Numbered from the stretch's first letter, positions 17,648-28,455 are shown. The stretch is DNA of 64,000 bases from Pseudomonadota bacterium (GCA_023405815.1 JAEXXM010000082.1:1-64000); one strand, 5' to 3'. Numbers and translations are program-made. Notes: a model not told the origin generated them from the sequence alone.

Positions 17648-18233
17648 CCTTACTCCCCAAGATTTTCTTGCGTGGTCTTGCGAGGCTCTCGGCGGCGAAC
17701 GTACCGACGAAATCCCCGTGCAAAGGGAAAAGGCACAAACCATGCCAATCGGGAAACTTCGGCCTGTGTGCTGCTAGACTTGCCGAAATCAGTGCGGATT
17801 CTCGGGCCGATAGATGCATCTCATCTTTCGGCGCCTGCCCACTCGGTGCATCGCAGCCGTGTCCGCGGACAGCGCCGCGTTACACGCCGAGGGTCGATCT
17901 GTCACAGAGCTGCGATCGGCGCTCCGGGGGCTACGGCGCGCTTCGCGTCACTCACGCGCAACAGGGCGAGGGAGAAAGGGTAGCGATCATCGGGCGCGGT
18001 CAGGTCGCTGCCGCGAGCGAAGATGCCGACAAGATGATGATTTCCTCGCGTTCGTCCGAGTTGAGCGACGAGCGGTGAAGCACGTGGCGCACCGCATGCT
18101 GCGCGTGCACGGCTGAACTTGGCACACGCCTTGCCTTCCTTGCTTTGCGTAAGCGTTCCCGCGCTGTGCGTTCGGGTACGCAAAAGAGTACGCGACGCGT
18201 GAAGTCGCGACTGTATTCGTAGGAGTAAGCGTA
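17648..18233. other. Divergent intergenic region, about 590 bases
   Basis: This stretch separates the minus-strand Rieske/PQQ operon from the plus-strand porin gene and must hold both promoters. The small overlapping frames inside it show no family signature. Just before the porin start is a short hairpin (CGCGAC at 18191-18196 with GTCGCG at 18204-18209) followed by the ribosome site TAGGAG at about 18220-18225. No firm -35/-10 pair or operator was recognised. Confidence 0.5.
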
Positions 18234-19586
18234 ATGCGTGGGGGAAATCGAATGCTCTGCTACGCCATCGTCATGATGGCGTCGGCTGCGGGCGTGATCC
18301 AAGGTGACAGGGCCTTGGCCGCAGATCTCGGTGGCGATTGCTGCTCCGATCTGGAGGAAAGAATAGCTGAACTCGAGGCCACGACGGTTCGGAAGGGAAA
18401 TCGGAAGGTCTCATTCTCGATTTCAGGCTTCCTCAGTCAGCAAGTGATGTACTGGGACGACGGCAACGAGAGCAACGTGTATGTCAACGGTCAGGCGCCT
18501 GACCTTGCAACGCGCTTCACGTTCGCCGGCGAGGCGATTATCAGCCCGGGCTGGAAAGCGGGCTATCAACTGACGGTATCCCTCGATGCGACGGACGCGC
18601 TACTGGTCGATCAGAACAACTCGAACGTCGGCACTGGTATCGATCTCATTCACTCCAATTGGTACCTGCAAAGCGACAGTCTCGGCCGCTTGACGGTCGG
18701 CAAGCAGTCGCACGCCTCGGATAACGCGGCGCTCGATTCTGATCTGTCGGGGACGCTCATTGCCGCCAACACGGTGACCTTCGACGGCGCTTCCTTCCGG
18801 CTGCGGCCGAAGGGTGGCCTTTCTGGCGCCGCAGGCCTTTCGTCCGCCACATGGTGGGATCTGGCGTTCTTCTGCCAGTCGACGCAGCTCGGGATCGGAG
18901 GCGATTGCGCCGGTGATCGCAGAAATGCCGTCCGCTACGATACGCCTGCCTTCGGCGGCCTGGTTCTGTCGGCTTCCTGGGGCGAGGACGACTTCTGGGA
19001 TGTGTCGGCGCGTTGGAAAGGCGAGTGGCAGGACTTCCAACTGGCCCTCAGCGGCGCCTACACGTCGGCCACGGACCTGGCCTTCGGCGATGCCACCTAC
19101 ACGCAGGTTGGCGGCTTCATCAAGCACAACCCATCTGGACTATGGGTGCACGCGCTCTATGGCGAGGAAGGGGCATCGCTGCCGGGCACGCAGGATGACT
19201 CGCACTACTACATCAAGGCTGGTCTCACGCAGAAATGGGTCTCGCTCGGCAGCACGCACATCTACGGCGAGTACGGGCAGAACCATGACATGCATTCGGC
19301 CTATCCGGCGGGAACCGCGAGCCTCTGCGCCGACTTCTTCGGCGTCGGTGGCAGCATCAGCAACGCGTGCGGCGGCGCGGCTGACACCACCGTCAGTCTC
19401 AGCGGCACCGAAGCGACCCGCATCGGCATAGGCCTCGTGCAGGACATCGATACCGCGTCAATGCAGCTTTGGGCGAAGTGGCGCATGCATCAGCTCGAAG
19501 CTACATTCGTCGATAGCGGTGTCGCCGGGAAGCAGAAGTTCGAGGACTTCAACATGGGCATCGTCGGCGCCATCATCTTCTTCTGA
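18234..19586 (+). CDS. Alphaproteobacterial porin (Porin_2 family)
   Basis: A 450-residue outer-membrane general porin. A signal peptide ends near residue 30 (ALA before ADLGGDCC). It is followed by a short coiled segment (DLEERIAELEATT) and then the motif GNRKVSFSISGFLSQQVMYW, characteristic of Hyphomicrobiales porins with trimeric 16-strand barrels. The C-terminus ends in aromatic FF as expected for barrel assembly. The start at 18234 has AGGAG upstream; an ATG at 18252 with GGGGGA before it is a possible alternative. A strong terminator follows. It stands alone between the PQQ/molybdenum operon and the lactate genes and could supply either with substrate, but porins of this kind are usually general. 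Confidence 0.9.
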   Translation: MRGGNRMLCYAIVMMASAAGVIQGDRALAADLGGDCCSDLEERIAELEATTVRKGNRKVSFSISGFLSQQVMYWDDGNESNVYVNGQAPDLATRFTFAGEAIISPGWKAGYQLTVSLDATDALLVDQNNSNVGTGIDLIHSNWYLQSDSLGRLTVGKQSHASDNAALDSDLSGTLIAANTVTFDGASFRLRPKGGLSGAAGLSSATWWDLAFFCQSTQLGIGGDCAGDRRNAVRYDTPAFGGLVLSASWGEDDFWDVSARWKGEWQDFQLALSGAYTSATDLAFGDATYTQVGGFIKHNPSGLWVHALYGEEGASLPGTQDDSHYYIKAGLTQKWVSLGSTHIYGEYGQNHDMHSAYPAGTASLCADFFGVGGSISNACGGAADTTVSLSGTEATRIGIGLVQDIDTASMQLWAKWRMHQLEATFVDSGVAGKQKFEDFNMGIVGAIIFF

Positions 19587-19620
19587 GCGCGGAAACCTCC
19601 GAATTCTCGCGCGCAGCCTT

Positions 19621-19650
19621 GGGGGCGACTTCGGTCGCCCCCTCTTTTTT
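19621..19650 (+). terminator. Rho-independent terminator of the porin gene
   Basis: A perfect 9-base stem GGGGGCGAC (19621-19629) with GTCGCCCCC (19634-19642) around a TTCG loop is followed by TCTTTTTT. It lies 34 bases after the porin stop codon. Confidence 0.93.
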
Positions 19651-19702
19651 GCCTATGAGCGCCGGACCTTTGTGCGATCAGCGCATTGCGGGAGGCAGCG
19701 TG

Positions 19703-20335
19703 TCAGGCATCAACGATGACGAGATGCACACGCTTGGGTCCGTGCGCCGGCCGAACGATGATGCCTCCGACATCGGCGGTGCGCGAGGGACCGGAGATCA
19801 CGTTGACGGTGCGTGGCCAGGTCTCCCGCTGCATGCGGCGCCAGACATCCTCGGGGTGAGCCACGATATCGGAGGCGCGCAGCACGACCACGTGCAGATC
19901 TGGAAGGAAATTTAGGCTCGTGGGGCTGTCAGGGCCAGACGCCAAGACGACGCTGCCTGTTTCGGCGATGCCGGCCAGTGCCGGTGTCACGCTCAGGTGC
20001 TCGACGGGGCGCCCGGCGCCGCGAGTGATCCTCCAATCCGAGGGCCATTCGACAGGGCTGAGCGCGGGCGCTACGCTGATATCGGGGGTTTCGTCGCGGG
20101 GGAGCAGCGCGCGTACCGCGGGGGGGAGCATCTGCAGCGAGGCTACGCGTTCGATAGTGAAGTTGTTGGCCGCGGCCTTGGCGAAAAACGTCGACAGAAG
20201 ATCGCTGTCGAGATGCACCTTGGGGCCGGCGGGGCGAGCCGCTATACGCTCGGCGAGTGCGGCTTCATCAGCATCCGACCGTTGGCGGTCACCGAGCGCT
20301 GTTCGGATCCGTTTCAGGATTTCCTCGCGTCCCAA
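19703..20335 (-). CDS. lutC: LUD-domain lactate utilization protein
   Basis: A 210-residue LUD-domain protein, the third component of the LutABC L-lactate oxidation complex. The C-terminal half has the family pattern IAETGSVVLASGPDSP followed by ISGPSRTADVGGIIVRPAHGPK. The start chosen is the TTG at 20335, which lies just after the lutB stop with AAAGG seven bases upstream and gives the usual N-terminus LGREEILKRIRTAL. An ATG at 20374 would add 13 residues and overlap lutB by 35 bases. It is the last gene of permease-lutA-lutB-lutC. All parts of the usual system are present. Confidence 0.85.
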   Translation of the reverse strand: MGREEILKRIRTALGDRQRSDADEAALAERIAARPAGPKVHLDSDLLSTFFAKAAANNFTIERVASLQMLPPAVRALLPRDETPDISVAPALSPVEWPSDWRITRGAGRPVEHLSVTPALAGIAETGSVVLASGPDSPTSLNFLPDLHVVVLRASDIVAHPEDVWRRMQRETWPRTVNVISGPSRTADVGGIIVRPAHGPKRVHLVIVDA

Positions 20336-20339
20336 CGTA

Positions 20340-21761
20340 CTACCTTTGTGTTTTTGCTTTGGCCCAGGCGGCATGGAAGGTCGCGCCCTGCGGCGCCGGC
20401 ATATCACGCCCGATGGTCCATCCGGAAGCGAGCGGCAAGCGGCGGAAACTGCCACGGGAGCGCCCGAGCAAGCCGCCGAATGCAACAATGATGCGCGTTA
20501 CGCCGTGATAGAGCATCGGGCGCGTCGCGAGCCACGCCCACGCTTCAATGCCCCACCGGGCCTTGCCGCGAATAAAGCCGGCTTCCCACTGGTCGTGGCG
20601 CAGGCGCCGGAGCATGTCAGGCAGCGGAATCTTCACCGGACAAACCTGCTGGCAACGTCCGTTGAGCGTGCAGGCGTGCGGTAGCTCCTGGGCCTTCTCG
20701 TGTCCCGCGATCATTGGCGTGAGCACGGCGCCCATCGGGCCGGGATAGACCCAGCCGTAGGCGTGGCCGCCTACTGAGAGGTACACGGGGCAGTGGTTCA
20801 TGCATGCTGCACAACGGATGCAGCGGAGCATCGGCCGGTAAGCGCCTTCCAGCATCTTCGTGCGGCCGTTGTCGATGAGAACGACGTGGTATTCCTCTGG
20901 GCCGTCGAGGTCACCCTCGCGGCGGGGACCGGTCGAGTAGGTAACGTAGCTCGTCACATCCATGCCAAGTGCGCTGCGAGCCAACAGGCGCAGCAGCACG
21001 GCGGCGTCGTTGAGAGTCGGTACCACCTTCTCGATGCCGGCGGTGACGATATGCACGCGTGCCAGCGTCGAGGTGAGATCGCCGTTGCCCTCGTTGGTTA
21101 CGATGACGTTCGAGCCCGTCTCGGCCACGAGGAAGTTGGCGCCGGTGATGCCAACGTCGGCGGAGAAAAACTTGCCACGCAGGATCGACCGCACCTGGCC
21201 GATCAACTCTGCGGGGTCCTCTACGCGCTCGGTGAAGCCGTAGCGGCGATGATGCTCGTGAAATAGGGAGGCTATCTGGCTCGTCGTCTTGTGGATCGTC
21301 GGCATGACGATGTGGCTGGGGGTCTCCTTCGCGAGCTGGACGATATATTCGCCCGCGTCGGTCTCGATCACGTCCAGGCCGTCGGCCTCGAGCGCGTCGT
21401 TGAGCCCGATCTCCTCCGACACCATGGACTTGCCCTTGGTGACGGTCTTGGCGCCGACGCGCGCGCAGATGTCCCGCACGATGCGGCAAGCCTCCTCCGC
21501 ATCCGAGGCCCAATGCACTTGGCCGCCGCGTTTGACGACCTCGGCCTCGTAGCGCGTCAGGTAGTAGTCGAGGTTCGCGAGCGTGTGATCCTTGATGACG
21601 CGCCCTGCTTCGCGCATCGCCTCGAACTCCGGGAGCGCGGCGACGGCACGAGCGCGCGCGGCGACGAAGCCGCCCTTGAGGTTGGCGATGGAGTGCTGCA
21701 GGTCCTCATCGGCAAGGGCTTGCGCTGCGCGGGCCTGGAAGCTTGGCGATAGAATGCCCAT
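20340..21761 (-). CDS. lutB: Iron-sulfur subunit of lactate utilization complex
   Basis: A 473-residue protein with an N-terminal LUD domain and C-terminal ferredoxin-like clusters. Four cysteines C314/C317/C320/C324 (CIRCAACMNHCP) and a second set C364/C370/C374 (CQQVCP) suggest two 4Fe-4S clusters. It passes electrons from L-lactate to the quinone pool in the LutABC complex. The ATG at 21761 shares its A with the lutA stop (TGATG), which fixes the start; the upstream extension of the frame belongs to lutA in another frame. Confidence 0.9.
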   Translation of the reverse strand: MGILSPSFQARAAQALADEDLQHSIANLKGGFVAARARAVAALPEFEAMREAGRVIKDHTLANLDYYLTRYEAEVVKRGGQVHWASDAEEACRIVRDICARVGAKTVTKGKSMVSEEIGLNDALEADGLDVIETDAGEYIVQLAKETPSHIVMPTIHKTTSQIASLFHEHHRRYGFTERVEDPAELIGQVRSILRGKFFSADVGITGANFLVAETGSNVIVTNEGNGDLTSTLARVHIVTAGIEKVVPTLNDAAVLLRLLARSALGMDVTSYVTYSTGPRREGDLDGPEEYHVVLIDNGRTKMLEGAYRPMLRCIRCAACMNHCPVYLSVGGHAYGWVYPGPMGAVLTPMIAGHEKAQELPHACTLNGRCQQVCPVKIPLPDMLRRLRHDQWEAGFIRGKARWGIEAWAWLATRPMLYHGVTRIIVAFGGLLGRSRGSFRRLPLASGWTIGRDMPAPQGATFHAAWAKAKTQR

Positions 21762-22558
21762 CAGGACTTCTCCGGCGCGCCGATTCCCGGGCCGTCGGCG
21801 ATTCCTGCGAGAACCTCTGCGGCGTGGAAGACGCGGGTTGTCTTGCCGAGACGTCGCAGCCTTCCGGTGATGTTGAGAAGGCATCCGAGATCGCCACCGA
21901 GCAGCGTGTCGGCGCCGCTCATCTCCAGGTTGCCAACCTTGTCCGAGACCATCTTGATAGAAATATCGGGATACTTGACGCAGAACGTGCCGCCGAAGCC
22001 GCAGCACGTCTCCGAATCCTGCAACTCGGACAGCTCGAGCCCCTCGATTTGCGCGAGGAGCCGGCGCGGCTGGGACTTTATGCCGAGTGTCCTCAGCCCG
22101 GAGCAACTGTCGTGGTACGTCACCCTCCCTTCATAGGTGACGCCCTCGATGCGAAGGCCACGCACATCGGTCAAGAAGGACATCAGCTCGTAGCTTCGTT
22201 CAGCAAGTGAGGTCGCACGCGCACTCCATTCGGGATCGTCCGTGAACATCTCCGGGTAGTCCTTGCGGATCGTCGCCATGCACGACCCCGACGGGCCCAC
22301 CACGAAATCGAAGCTGGAGAAGGTCTCGATGACCTGCCTGGCGATGCGCCGTGCAGCCTTGCTGTCGCCGCTGTTGTAGGCGGGTTGCCCGCAGCAGACC
22401 TGCCGAGGCGGAACCTCAACGAGGCAGCCAGCGTCCTCGAGGAGCTTCACGGCGGCGAAACCGACACTGGGGCGAAAGAGGTCGACGAGACACGTGACGA
22501 AGAGCGCCACCCGCGGGGGCGGGTGGGCGGCGCCACTGGTGATTTCGGACACGGACAT
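21761..22558 (-). CDS. lutA: CCG-domain lactate utilization protein
   Basis: A 265-residue protein with two cysteine-rich CCG domains, CCGQPAYNSG in the first half and CCGFGGTFCVKYP in the second. Such domains bind iron-sulfur clusters in heterodisulfide-reductase-like and lactate oxidation enzymes. Start at 22558 (MSVSEI); the longer frame upstream lacks similarity. It follows the L-lactate permease gene by 26 bases and overlaps lutB by one base, so the four genes are co-transcribed. Confidence 0.9.
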   Translation of the reverse strand: MSVSEITSGAAHPPPRVALFVTCLVDLFRPSVGFAAVKLLEDAGCLVEVPPRQVCCGQPAYNSGDSKAARRIARQVIETFSSFDFVVGPSGSCMATIRKDYPEMFTDDPEWSARATSLAERSYELMSFLTDVRGLRIEGVTYEGRVTYHDSCSGLRTLGIKSQPRRLLAQIEGLELSELQDSETCCGFGGTFCVKYPDISIKMVSDKVGNLEMSGADTLLGGDLGCLLNITGRLRRLGKTTRVFHAAEVLAGIADGPGIGAPEKS

Positions 22559-22584
22559 GAGATCGTCGACCTCAAACGATGCGA

Positions 22585-24255
22585 TCAGTGAACAAGGAGA
22601 TTGAAGGGCCAGAAGTAGGCCTGTCCCATCACCAGCAAGCCGACGAGCATGGCCAGCGCTACGCTGTGGAAGAACACGAAGCGCAATATCGTTCCTTCGT
22701 GCCCGTACCAACGCGTGGCGGTCGAGGCGACGACAATGCTCTGGGCGTCTATCATCTTGCCCATGACGCCGCCGGAGCTGTTGGCTGCAGCCATGAGTGT
22801 GGAGTTGATGCCGAGCTGCTCGGCGCTGACTTTCTGCAGGCCGCCGAAGAGCACGTTCGAAGCAGTGTCGGATCCGGTCAGAGCGACGCCGAGCCAGCCG
22901 ATCAGAGTGCCGAAGAACGGGTAGAGCCAGCCGCTATTGGCGAGAGCGAGCCCGAGCGTTGCGTCAGTGCCGGAGTAGCGCGTCACGAAGCCAATCGCGA
23001 GCATGCCGGCGATCGTCAGCAGCGAGTAGCGGACCTGATAGAGGCTGCGCGCGTAAATGCGCACGATGCCGACCGGGCCGAACCCGAGCGCGAAGCCCGA
23101 CAGCAGGCCAGCCAGGAGAATGCCAGTGCCGGTCGCCGACAGCAGGTTGAATGTGTAGACGGCGGCTTCGGCATGCGGGGTGGCGACGACGGGCGGTACC
23201 TTCTGCACCAGCTCGTGCAGACCTGCGACCGGGTATTTGTAGATCCAGAGGCTGTCGAGATAGGCCTTGCCCTGAGGGGTTCCCCAGGCAAACACGAAGA
23301 TGCTGAGCAGGAGCCAGGGAATCCAGGCGCGGAATACGGCCCAGCGTGATGCTGGCGCCGCTGCGACCGCCGCGGCCCCCACGCTCGATGCGCCGATGGG
23401 TTGGGTGCTCGCGACATCCTTGCCGTCGGTACCGGTCATCACCGATTTCGGCTGCCAGACCTTCAGGAATAGCGCCAGGCAGACCATCGAGCAGACGGCA
23501 GCGATGATGTCGACGAGCCATGGACCGTGATAGTTCGAGACGAGGTATTGCGGCACGGCAAAAGAAACGCCCGCGACGAGCACGGGCGGCCAAACCTCCA
23601 ACATGCGGCGGAAGCCGACGAAGGCCCAGATAAGCCAAAAGGGGACGATGACCGAGAAGAAGGGAAGCTGGCGGCCGATCATTCCGCTGAGCTCGTGAAG
23701 GTCGATCCCGGTGACGGCAGAAAGTGCGATGACGGGCGAGCCCAGTGCACCGAAGGCAACGGGTGCCGTATTGGCGATGAGCGACAGCCCGGAGGCCGAC
23801 AGGGGCGAGAAGCCAAGTCCGATCAGCATGGCAGCCGTCACCGCGACCGGCGTGCCGAAGCCGGCGGCGCCCTCGAAGAACGCTCCCAGCGAGAAGGCGA
23901 TGAAGAGGAGCTGCAGGCGCCTGTCGTCGCTGATGTTGCGAATGCTCTGCTGCAGCAACGTGAACTCGCCGTTCTCGTTGGTGAGCTGATAGAGGAAGAT
24001 AACGTTGAGGATGATCCAACCGATCGGTAGCAGGCCGAAGGCGGCGCCATATGCTGCTGCTCGTGCCGCCATATCCGGCGGCATACCGAAGCCGAGCGTG
24101 GCGACGATCAACGCTGCGCCCAAGCCAAGCAGTGCAGCAACGTGGGCCTTTATCTCGAAGAAGGCGATTGCGCCCAGCAGCACCACGACAGGCACTGCCG
24201 CTGCCGCCGCGGAGAGCAGCATGTTCCCGAATGGGTCATAGATTTGAGACCACAC
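22585..24255 (-). CDS. lldP: L-lactate permease
   Basis: A 556-residue integral membrane protein of the LctP/LldP family, with about 12 or more hydrophobic segments. The motif EGAAGFGTPVAVTAAMLIGLG in the first half is typical of the family. It imports L-lactate (and probably glycolate) by proton symport. The start is a GTG at 24255 with only weak upstream purines. It is the first gene of the lactate operon; the divergent LldR-like regulator and a spaced operator pair lie just upstream. The encoded C-terminal residues and length are normal for the family. Confidence 0.92.
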   Translation of the reverse strand: MWSQIYDPFGNMLLSAAAAAVPVVVLLGAIAFFEIKAHVAALLGLGAALIVATLGFGMPPDMAARAAAYGAAFGLLPIGWIILNVIFLYQLTNENGEFTLLQQSIRNISDDRRLQLLFIAFSLGAFFEGAAGFGTPVAVTAAMLIGLGFSPLSASGLSLIANTAPVAFGALGSPVIALSAVTGIDLHELSGMIGRQLPFFSVIVPFWLIWAFVGFRRMLEVWPPVLVAGVSFAVPQYLVSNYHGPWLVDIIAAVCSMVCLALFLKVWQPKSVMTGTDGKDVASTQPIGASSVGAAAVAAAPASRWAVFRAWIPWLLLSIFVFAWGTPQGKAYLDSLWIYKYPVAGLHELVQKVPPVVATPHAEAAVYTFNLLSATGTGILLAGLLSGFALGFGPVGIVRIYARSLYQVRYSLLTIAGMLAIGFVTRYSGTDATLGLALANSGWLYPFFGTLIGWLGVALTGSDTASNVLFGGLQKVSAEQLGINSTLMAAANSSGGVMGKMIDAQSIVVASTATRWYGHEGTILRFVFFHSVALAMLVGLLVMGQAYFWPFNLLVH

Positions 24256-24340
24256 GACATTTCCACCCCGTTAGACGACGGGCTGGTCGCGACATGCGCC
24301 GCCCGTTCTATTGGTAATATTATTAGACCACGCATGCTCT

Positions 24341-24392
24341 ATGGTGCAATAGATTGTTTCTATTGACAGCGTTGGGTCATAGATTGCACCAT
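24341..24392. promoter_or_regulatory. Paired inverted operator between lldP and its regulator
   Basis: ATGGTGCAAT (24341-24350) is repeated as its exact reverse complement ATTGCACCAT (24383-24392). The halves are centred 42 bases apart, four helical turns. A partial third copy, TTGGTGCC, follows at 24401. GntR/FadR-family lactate regulators of the LldR kind bind two operators that flank their promoter, so these are the likely sites. A TTGACA hexamer sits between them at 24363. Confidence 0.6.
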
Positions 24393-24433
24393 TGCGACAA
24401 TTGGTGCCAGCTATGGTCCGCACGGATGATCGA

Positions 24434-25198
24434 ATGACCGAACGCATTCGTCCTCAGAAAGTCGCCGAGGCGATCGCTGATCACCTCGAGAAGCTTATTC
24501 TACAAGGGGTGTTGAGGCCGGGCGAGCGGCTAACGCCGGAGCGCGAGCTGGCCGAGAAGCTGGACGTCTCGCGTCCCTCACTGCGGGAGGCGATCGACAT
24601 GCTCGCGGCGCGGGGGCTTCTGCGCACGACGCGCGGGGGGACCTTCATCGCGCAGTTCCTGTCGCCGCTGCTGAAGCCGCTTGCGTCTCTCCTGGAAGAT
24701 AACCCGCAGGCGACCGCCGACTATTTTGAGTTTCGCCAGGTCATCGACGCGCAGGCCGCACGCTACGCCGCCATGCGTGCCTCGGAGCTCGACCGCAAGG
24801 CGATCCAAGCTGCGATTAACCAGATCAAGACGGCGCACGAGTTCGAGGATCCGACGCAGGAAGCCCAGGCCGACGTCGATTTTCACCTTGCCATCTACGA
24901 AGCCGCTCACAACGCCGTTTTGCTGCATATCATGAGAGCGTTGGTCGAATTGCTACGCAGCAACATCTTCTATAGCCGCCAGCAGCTCTATCAGCGGCCG
25001 AACGTGCGCGAGAAGCTTCTTGCTCAGCACGTGGCCATCGCGGAAGCGATCTTCGCGGGCAAACCCAAGGCGGCCGAAGCAGCCGCCGCAAACCACGTGG
25101 CGTTCACCTTCGACACCGTCGAGGAAATTCGCCGAGACAGCCAAAGGCTCGAGGCATCACTCTTGCGGGTTGGCCGGAGCGACTATCTGGCGAGCTGA
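24434..25198 (+). CDS. lldR: GntR-family (FadR subgroup) regulator of lactate genes
   Basis: A 254-residue regulator with an N-terminal winged helix (residues about 10-70; LTPERELAEKLDVSRPSLREA) and an all-helical FCD ligand domain whose D/H residues can bind a metal and the carboxylate effector. It is divergent to the lldP-lutABC operon with an operator pair between them, which is the standard arrangement for LldR. The start at 24434 (MTERIRPQ) fits family N-termini; ATG at 24413 and TTG at 24392 are alternatives with weak ribosome sites. Lactate as effector is inferred from position; a pyruvate-type ligand is an alternative. Confidence 0.82.
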   Translation: MTERIRPQKVAEAIADHLEKLILQGVLRPGERLTPERELAEKLDVSRPSLREAIDMLAARGLLRTTRGGTFIAQFLSPLLKPLASLLEDNPQATADYFEFRQVIDAQAARYAAMRASELDRKAIQAAINQIKTAHEFEDPTQEAQADVDFHLAIYEAAHNAVLLHIMRALVELLRSNIFYSRQQLYQRPNVREKLLAQHVAIAEAIFAGKPKAAEAAAANHVAFTFDTVEEIRRDSQRLEASLLRVGRSDYLAS

Positions 25199-25242
25199 GG
25201 GATCGCTACGACAAAAAAAAGTGGCTCGTCGGGAGGGACGAG

Positions 25243-27225
<1,983 letters not shown>

Positions 27226-27282
27226 AGTCTCATGGCAGGTCGCACCGGGAGCCTCGGGGGAGCGCAGCGTTGCGTTGAAGCG

Positions 27283-28272
27283 ATGAACATCGAAATGCAG
27301 CCAGGCAGCCGCCCGGTCAGCCTGCTGGCGCAGGAGAGCGTTCTGCCGGTGATGTGGAGGTGGCGCTGCGAGGGGGTGCGAGCCGCACTCGTGACCCTCG
27401 TAGGGATCGATGGATCGGCCCCGCGACCTCTCGGCGCGCAAATGGTCGTCGCCGAGGATGGAAGATACTTCGGCTACGTTTCCGGTGGTTGCCTCGAGCG
27501 GTCGATTGCCATCGAGGCGCTGGACGTCATCCGCGCCGGGCAAAACCGTCTCGTGCGCTATGGGCGCGGGTCCAAGTACATAGATGTCCGGTTGCCGTGC
27601 GACAGCGGGCTTGATTTCCAGTTCGACTGCACGATGAGCTCGGAGCTGCTCGGTGCCAGCGTCTTGCACATTGCCGCTCGACGCCGGTTTGCGCTCGATA
27701 CTGATCTCGCGAGCGGCGTGAGCAATATCACCATTCTCAATGACGAAGAGCGCGCAGAAAGCGTGCGGTGCGGCAATCACTTCAGGCGCGTCTATTTTCC
27801 GCATCCTCGCCTGCTGCTTCTTGGAAGTGGGCCTGCTGTTCCTGGGCTGGCGGCATTGGCGCGCGCAACTGGGCTCGACACGGAGGTGTGGACGCCGGAT
27901 GAGAGCACGCGCGATCAAGTGCGGGACGCGGGCCTAAACGTCATTTCCGAGAGCGAACTGCCTGATAGTGTCGTCGATAGGCTCGATTCCGCATCTGCCG
28001 TGGTGCTGGCCTTCCACGAGCACGACGTCGAGCCGGCGCTCCTAATGCGCCTCCTAAAGCGCGACTGCTTTTATATCGGTGCCCTCGGTAGTCGGGGCGC
28101 CCACAGGGCGCGGCTCCGCGCTCTCATGGATCTCGGCGTGAAGGAAGGCGATATGGTTCGCATACGCGCGCCAGTAGGCACGATCCAGAATGCCAAGAGC
28201 AAGGCAACACTCGCTGTAGGAATCCTGGCGGAGCTGATGGCAGCCGCCAAGGAGCACCACCTCATCTGCTGA
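27283..28272 (+). CDS. XdhC/CoxI-family protein
   Basis: A 329-residue protein with an N-terminal XdhC/CoxI domain (GSAPRPLGAQMVVAEDG and YVSGGCLE) and a C-terminal Rossmann-like domain (RLLLLGSGPAVPGLAALARA). Relatives protect, sulfurate and deliver molybdenum cofactor to xanthine-dehydrogenase-type enzymes. The start at 27283 is chosen over the frame start at 27232 because the extra residues have no similarity; the ribosome site is weak. No molybdenum enzyme is encoded next to it, but an IorAB-like one lies about 12.6 kb away. It follows the sigma-54 activator and may share its transcript. Confidence 0.8.
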   Translation: MNIEMQPGSRPVSLLAQESVLPVMWRWRCEGVRAALVTLVGIDGSAPRPLGAQMVVAEDGRYFGYVSGGCLERSIAIEALDVIRAGQNRLVRYGRGSKYIDVRLPCDSGLDFQFDCTMSSELLGASVLHIAARRRFALDTDLASGVSNITILNDEERAESVRCGNHFRRVYFPHPRLLLLGSGPAVPGLAALARATGLDTEVWTPDESTRDQVRDAGLNVISESELPDSVVDRLDSASAVVLAFHEHDVEPALLMRLLKRDCFYIGALGSRGAHRARLRALMDLGVKEGDMVRIRAPVGTIQNAKSKATLAVGILAELMAAAKEHHLIC

Positions 28273-28404
28273 GCTTGCCCGGCCGCGCGCTCGGAGAATT
28301 TTGCTCATTTATTCACCGATTGACGACTACCTGCTGGGCAGAGCCCGCATCCCTCGCCAGCGGCGATTCCTTATAAATCCTTGAGAAACATGCGCTTGGG
28401 CTCC

Positions 28405-28419
28405 TGGCACGTCCCTTGC
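28405..28419 (+). promoter_or_regulatory. Sigma-54 (RpoN) promoter
   Basis: TGGCAC (28405-28410), five bases, then TTGC (28416-28419) matches the -24/-12 consensus TGGCAC-N5-TTGCW, with only the last base differing. The GG and GC doublets have the invariant 10-base spacing. Transcription should begin near 28431, about 50 bases before the start codon of the binding-protein gene. A sigma-54 activator gene lies upstream. An upstream activator site was not identified with confidence. Confidence 0.85.
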
Positions 28420-28423
28420 CTAT

Positions 28424-28455
28424 GAGTATTACGATTTTCTCGTTTCGTAATACTC
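28424..28455. promoter_or_regulatory. NikR-type operator over the transcription start
   Basis: GAGTATTACGA (28424-28434) and its exact reverse complement TCGTAATACTC (28445-28455) are separated by 10 bases. Read as half sites this is GTATTA-N16-TAATAC over 28 bases (28426-28453), the same geometry as the E. coli NikR operator GTATGA-N16-TCATAC. It covers the expected sigma-54 transcription start, so a bound protein would repress. A NikR-like gene lies inside the operon at 33583. A hairpin in the leader RNA is the alternative reading. Confidence 0.7.
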
